Of a stretch of DNA of 10,523 nt, positions 6,857 through 10,523 are shown one piece after another. A program made the translations under genes and the position numbers. The notes beneath the pieces are model-generated. The model was given only the letters and a program-made list of their open reading frames with translations. It ran no database searches and had not been told where the DNA came from. Positions within the stretch are counted from its first letter, which is position 1. Every line of letters starts with the position of its first letter. Source of the stretch: Gloeopeniophorella convolvens (lineage: Eukaryota; Basidiomycota; Agaricomycetes; Russulales); assembly GCA_022496205.1 (NCBI GenBank), contig WTXD01000386.1:1-10523 (forward strand), read 5' to 3'.

Positions 6857-9800
6857 TCATTCAACAAGCATCGCTTCGCGTCTGTCGCTGCGCCACTTCT
6901 CAAGTCGCACCTCGCGCAATTCGCGCCCAATAGCCGCAGCGACCGGCCACGGGACAGCATTCCCGACTTGCCGATGCATCTAGGAATCAAGGCAGTCAGA
7001 TGCGAGAGAGAGAGAGAGACGGCTGGGTGAAGAGCGGTACCATTGTGACTTTGTCATCGAGGGAGTAGAAGATGAACCAGTCTGGGAAACCCTGTGAGCG
7101 CGCCAGCTCGCGCACTGTTAGAATACGGTGGCACTGTCACGCATCGTCAACAACAGCCACGCAATGTGTTGGCCGTTACGCACGTAGGGGCTGAGGATAC
7201 GACACTGCTTGGCCGTCGGCCGGACATTTGTGACGGTCGTCTGGAACACGTAGTCCTTGTCCAGTCGGCCATATAGCCCTATATAAGTCAGTGCCCGCAG
7301 CGCCAGCGATCGAACATGCCAACACACCCGGCCGGAAACCCTTCCTCGCAATGGCGGAAGCAGGGTCCGAAAACTGCCACTCCCAGTCCTCCCTATTCAG
7401 CGCTGCAGCACACATAAACAAACTCAGCCAAGGCAACCCAAAGCACCCTAGGGAGCATACCGCGATAGTCCGCACCCGCTCTCATGGGTATACTGATGAC
7501 GCTGCCGGTGGTCCATGTCACCCTCCAGCCTCGCCGGAAGCAGGAATCCCAGCTCACCGCTTTACCGTTGCCTCGGGCAGCACCTGCGTGATATGCTGCA
7601 GGTCCGCCGTGGGTCTCTGGCGGCACCACACCTGGAACGTCGTCCGCGGCGCGTGGTGGTACCGCGCCGTGCCGCCGATCCCGACGTGCGGCTTCTCAGG
7701 ATCGCACGGCAGCGTGGTGACGCGCTCCCGCGCCTCGTCCAGCCTCCCCGCGTCCACCGACTTGGGGCTCGGATGCGCCCTGCGCGCGGCGAAACCGTAC
7801 ATCAACACACACACACGCTGACGCGGAGGACGGCGACGGCGCACCAGTCGAAGCGCGGCAGGTCCCCGATCGCGTCGTCGATCGAGACGAGCCCGAACGG
7901 CGCGGTGCCCTGCTCGGCGCGCACCGCGCGCGCGACGTCGCCGTTCGGGAAGCGCACGCGGAGGAGCTCCGCGTGCGGGAAGTTGTGCGTCGGGCGCGGC
8001 GCGGCGGGCAGCGGGAGCCCGCGGCGCGCGGCGAGGAGGAAGAAGCGCACGCGCGTCTGCGGCGTGCCGTAGTGCGCCGCCTGGAGGAGGCAGAAGCGCA
8101 CCTGGTAGCTGCAGCGCGCAAGTAAGCAAGCCCGGCGCGCGTGGAAGAGGGAAGGACACGGCGCGCGCACTTCATGCTGAGCATTGCCTGCACGAGCAGC
8201 TTGAGCCCGCCCATGGCGATCCCGCCCGCGGTGTGGTGCTCGTCGCGCTGCACCGCGCCGAGGTTGTAGCCCAGGAACCCGCGCACGTTCTCGAAGACGC
8301 AGAACTTGGGCGCGAGGAAGTCGACCCAGGAGAGCAGGTTCAGGATCAGGTTGCTCTTCGCGTCGGACGCCTTGGGGTACATGTTCATCCGCGAGTGCGG
8401 CTGGCTGGCGGCGCGTCGTCACGGGGCGTGGGTGCGGGCGCGGGGCGGGGCGGGCACGCACCAGGGGAAGCCCGCGATGATCACGTCGATGTCGCCCGGC
8501 TTGGGCGGGGGCGGCAGCGGCGAGTCGTCGTAGAGGTCGCGCGGCACCTCGTCCTCCGAGAGGACGCCCTCGTGCTGCTTGATCGCATACCGCAGCATCT
8601 CGTTCGCGCACTGGTTGTACACGAGCGTCCGGGCGAGTTGCGCCTGCGCACGTGTCAGCATCCATCGTAACCGCACGGGTTGCACATGGCGCGCGCACTT
8701 GAGTGTCCGTGCCGAGCTCGGAGAGATTTCGATCGCGTGCGTCGTCTTCATGCCGCCTGTCGCGTCTTGCATCCCGAGGCTCATCGCGCCGACGCCGGCG
8801 AAGATGTCCAGCGCGCGCAGCGGCCGCGCGCGCGCCTCGTCCGCGAACGCCTCCGCCTCCGCGATGCGCTCTGCAGCCCCCACGGGCACTTCTCGCACCC
8901 GATAACCTCGCTGCCGTCGAGCTCCTCCCGCTCTACCCACGAGGCCTGCGCACAGGACGCGAAGCGAAAGCGGTAGTAAAAGTAGTTCGCCCCGAGCGCG
9001 GTCCACAGCTCCATATCCGGGATAGCGTCGCGGTGGAGGACATAGCACGGCGCGAGGAGGTCCTCGAGCGGCACTCGATGACCTCCTCTGTGAAGAACAG
9101 ATGGCGCTGCAGCGCACCAGGCGTCAATCTAACCAGTCCATAATAAAGCGGAGGCGCGCGCTTACCTCGTCCTTGATCTCGCCGACGGCAGCAGGTGCCG
9201 ATCTCCGTCACCGCCCGAGCAGCAGCATCTGCACCACGACCGGGTCGCCCGCGCGCACGCCGACGAGCTGCGCGATGCGCGCGGGGCCCTCGTCTGCGCG
9301 CACGAGCGCACAGTCGCCGATGTGAAACACCGCGCCGTGCACCCTGACGCCGTCCGGCGCGCCCACGCGGCGCACGACGCGCCCGTGCGCCTCGACCGCC
9401 TCCTCCTCGCGCCGCGCGCAGACCGCGCAGTTGTGCGGCGGCTCGGCGGCGAACGCGTCCGGCGCGCCGGACGGGAGGTCAGAGAAGGACGCGTCGGCCT
9501 TGTCGTACATGAACCTCCACACCCCCATCAGCCATTCAGCGCACAGGACTCCGGGCGGGGGCGCGCGCGCGCACCGGCAGAAGTACCCGTCAAACGCGTC
9601 CGGCACCGCGTGCTCGCCCGCCATGTCCGCGACGCGCACGGTGCCGCAGAGCCCGGCGATGGGCAGCGTGTCGCACAGCGGCGTGAGGAAGACCTCGCGC
9701 GCGTCGGCGAGGTCGTCGAGCACGGTGTTGGGCGCGTGGTCGAGCCACTGCACGTGCACGCGCTCGTCCTCGCCGTTGATATGCACGATGCGCGCGAACC

Positions 9801-10493
9801 TGCCGCCGCACCTGCTCAGCGCACGCCGCACGCGGGGCACCGCACAGGCACCGCACGCACCAAAAGTAGTCCGCGAGGCGCGCGTCGGGCGGCGCGCCGT
9901 CCGGCGTGTCGGGCAGCCTCACGGGCCTGTGCCCGCGCCGCCCGTCGTCCTCGCCGATCGGCGTGAGCACGACATCGCCCACCTGCACGACACCGTCACC
10001 CCATCCCCGCGCACCAGACAGCCCGACGCACCTCAAACGCAACCTCCGGCAGCACCCCGCGCCGATCGCGCAGCGCAACCCGCCGCAAGTACGGCCGCCG
10101 CGGGTGCACGCGCCACCTCACGGGCGCATCGACGACCTGCGCCCCCTCCTCCGCCAGCGCAAGCGCGAGCGCCGCGCGCACCGCCGGCGCCTCGCGCCCC
10201 GCCGGCCGCGCGCGCGGCGCGACGGGCCGCCGGCCGACCACGACGAGCGCCGCGCGCATGCGCCCCGCGGCGAGCGCGGCGATGCGCGGCGTGACGTGCG
10301 TCGCGGCCTGGTTCTCGGGGCGCAGCACCGCGAGGTCGGGGCTGCCCGCGCCCGCGGCGAGGCGGAACGGCGCGCGGGCGCGGCGCAGCGGTGCACGGGG
10401 GCCGGCCGGGCGCGGGGCGGCGGAGAGGAGCTTGCGCAGGGCCGCGGCGGTGTGCGCGTCGAGCGTGGCGAGCGCCGAGGGGAGTATGGGTTC
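6857..10493 (-). CDS. DNMT1-like cytosine-5 DNA methyltransferase, 5' partial
   Basis: Transfers a methyl group from S-adenosylmethionine to cytosine in nuclear DNA; the domain order is that of maintenance-type DNMT1 enzymes. Minus-strand exons: 10493-10032, 9982-9861, 9799-9575, 9514-9166, 9106-8699, 8643-8462, 8404-8171, 8108-7845, 7779-7558, 7501-7438, 7388-7328, 7278-7184, 7133-7041 and 6979-6857. They give about 968 codons, and an acceptor at 10494 shows that more exons lie upstream. Exon 1 here (THVTPRIAALAAG) resembles the end of an RFTS region. BAH 1 holds GDVVLTPIGEDDG and VHVQWLDH; BAH 2 holds GPARIAQLVG and IPDMELWTALG. Catalytic motifs: I LDIFAGVGAMSLG, IV GFPCQ, VI FENVRGF, VIII GTPQTRVRFF, IX LTVRELARSQGF and X RQVGNAVP. 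The stop is TGA at 6859-6857. Four frame problems lie at 9208-9210 (TGA), about 9075, 8877-8881 and about 8630. The rest joins in frame. The exon 10/11 junction (acceptor GGGAG) is the least certain. Confidence 0.85.
7003..7019. repeat. (GA)n microsatellite in last DNMT intron
   Basis: About eight GA units lie inside the final intron of the methyltransferase gene (7040-6980). On the coding strand they read (CT)n, just upstream of a CTGAC branch-like site and the CCTAG acceptor, so the run doubles as a polypyrimidine tract. Slippage here would change intron length only. Confidence 0.8.
7804..7816. repeat. Short (CA)n run in DNMT intron
   Basis: About six CA units, (GT)n on the coding strand, lie inside the intron 7844-7780 between the motif VIII exon and the following target-recognition region. 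It is too short to call a strong microsatellite. Confidence 0.6.
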
Positions 10494-10523
10494 CTGTGGG
10501 CGCGGGTGGGGTGAGTAGGGGCA

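Noticed and set aside
8419..8461. Reading GFPW followed by VPAPPRA as the DNMT motif IV region
   Set aside because: This is intron read-through from the donor at 8461; splicing to 8404 gives the canonical PCQ.
9208..9840. Large single frame on the minus strand taken as its own gene
   Set aside because: It covers two DNMT exons plus the 60-bp intron 9574-9515, which happens to be a multiple of three and stop-free.
1..10523. CRISPR arrays, tRNA or rRNA genes, bacterial defence systems
   Set aside because: I saw no regularly spaced repeats, no tRNA cloverleaf and no rRNA-like sequence by eye; the window is eukaryotic. A tRNA scan was not possible here.

Overview
The window looks like nuclear DNA of a filamentous fungus, most likely a basidiomycete (Agaricomycetes-like). 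The genes are broken by many short introns (about 46-80 bp). Their donors are mostly GTGCGT/GTACGT/GTGAGC-type and many have CTGAC/CTCAC-like branch points. There are no bacterial ribosome-binding sites or operons. The protein families also fit: a fungal-type classical short-chain dehydrogenase (SDR), an inositol monophosphatase (IMPase) and a DNMT1-like cytosine methyltransferase. The IMPase and methyltransferase stretches are visibly GC-rich, while the SDR blocks are closer to balanced composition.

Layout, left to right. (1) 1-562 holds a broken, coding-looking fragment on the + strand that I could not identify. (2) About 602-3064 is copy 1 of a duplicated block: a 3' flank, a six-exon SDR gene on the minus strand (2169 down to 973) and its 5' flank. 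That 5' flank carries a 249-bp MITE-like element (2651-2899) with inverted ends and a TA target duplication. (3) 3171-4413 is a seven-exon IMPase gene on the + strand. Its family is clear, but it has a damaged splice acceptor and a frame-breaking internal deletion. (4) About 4476-6688 is copy 2 of the block, in the same orientation. It holds an intact six-exon SDR gene (6058 down to 4847, 293 codons), and its 5' flank keeps the exact empty site of the MITE. (5) 6857 to beyond 10493 is a DNMT1-like DNA (cytosine-5) methyltransferase on the minus strand, with at least 14 exons. Its 5' end lies outside the window. In order it has a probable replication-foci (RFTS) region, two BAH domains and the catalytic domain with motifs I, IV, VI, VIII, IX and X. 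Four reading-frame problems cluster at 8626-9210.

How the parts relate. The SDR pair is a recent-looking direct duplication that flanks the IMPase gene; recombination between the copies would delete the IMPase. Copy 2 reads as a normal enzyme gene. Copy 1 keeps the catalytic Tyr and Lys, but has lost the canonical donor of intron 2 and the Gly of the NAG motif. A donor 18 nt further on would restore the frame. I see no functional pathway linking SDR, IMPase and methyltransferase, and no clear evidence of a new multi-gene system. The most informative signals are the MITE filled/empty site pair, the splice-site shift in the duplicate, a 3' flank conserved better than neighbouring coding exons, and the lesions in IMPase and DNMT. 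Those lesions may be real gene decay or consensus sequencing errors.
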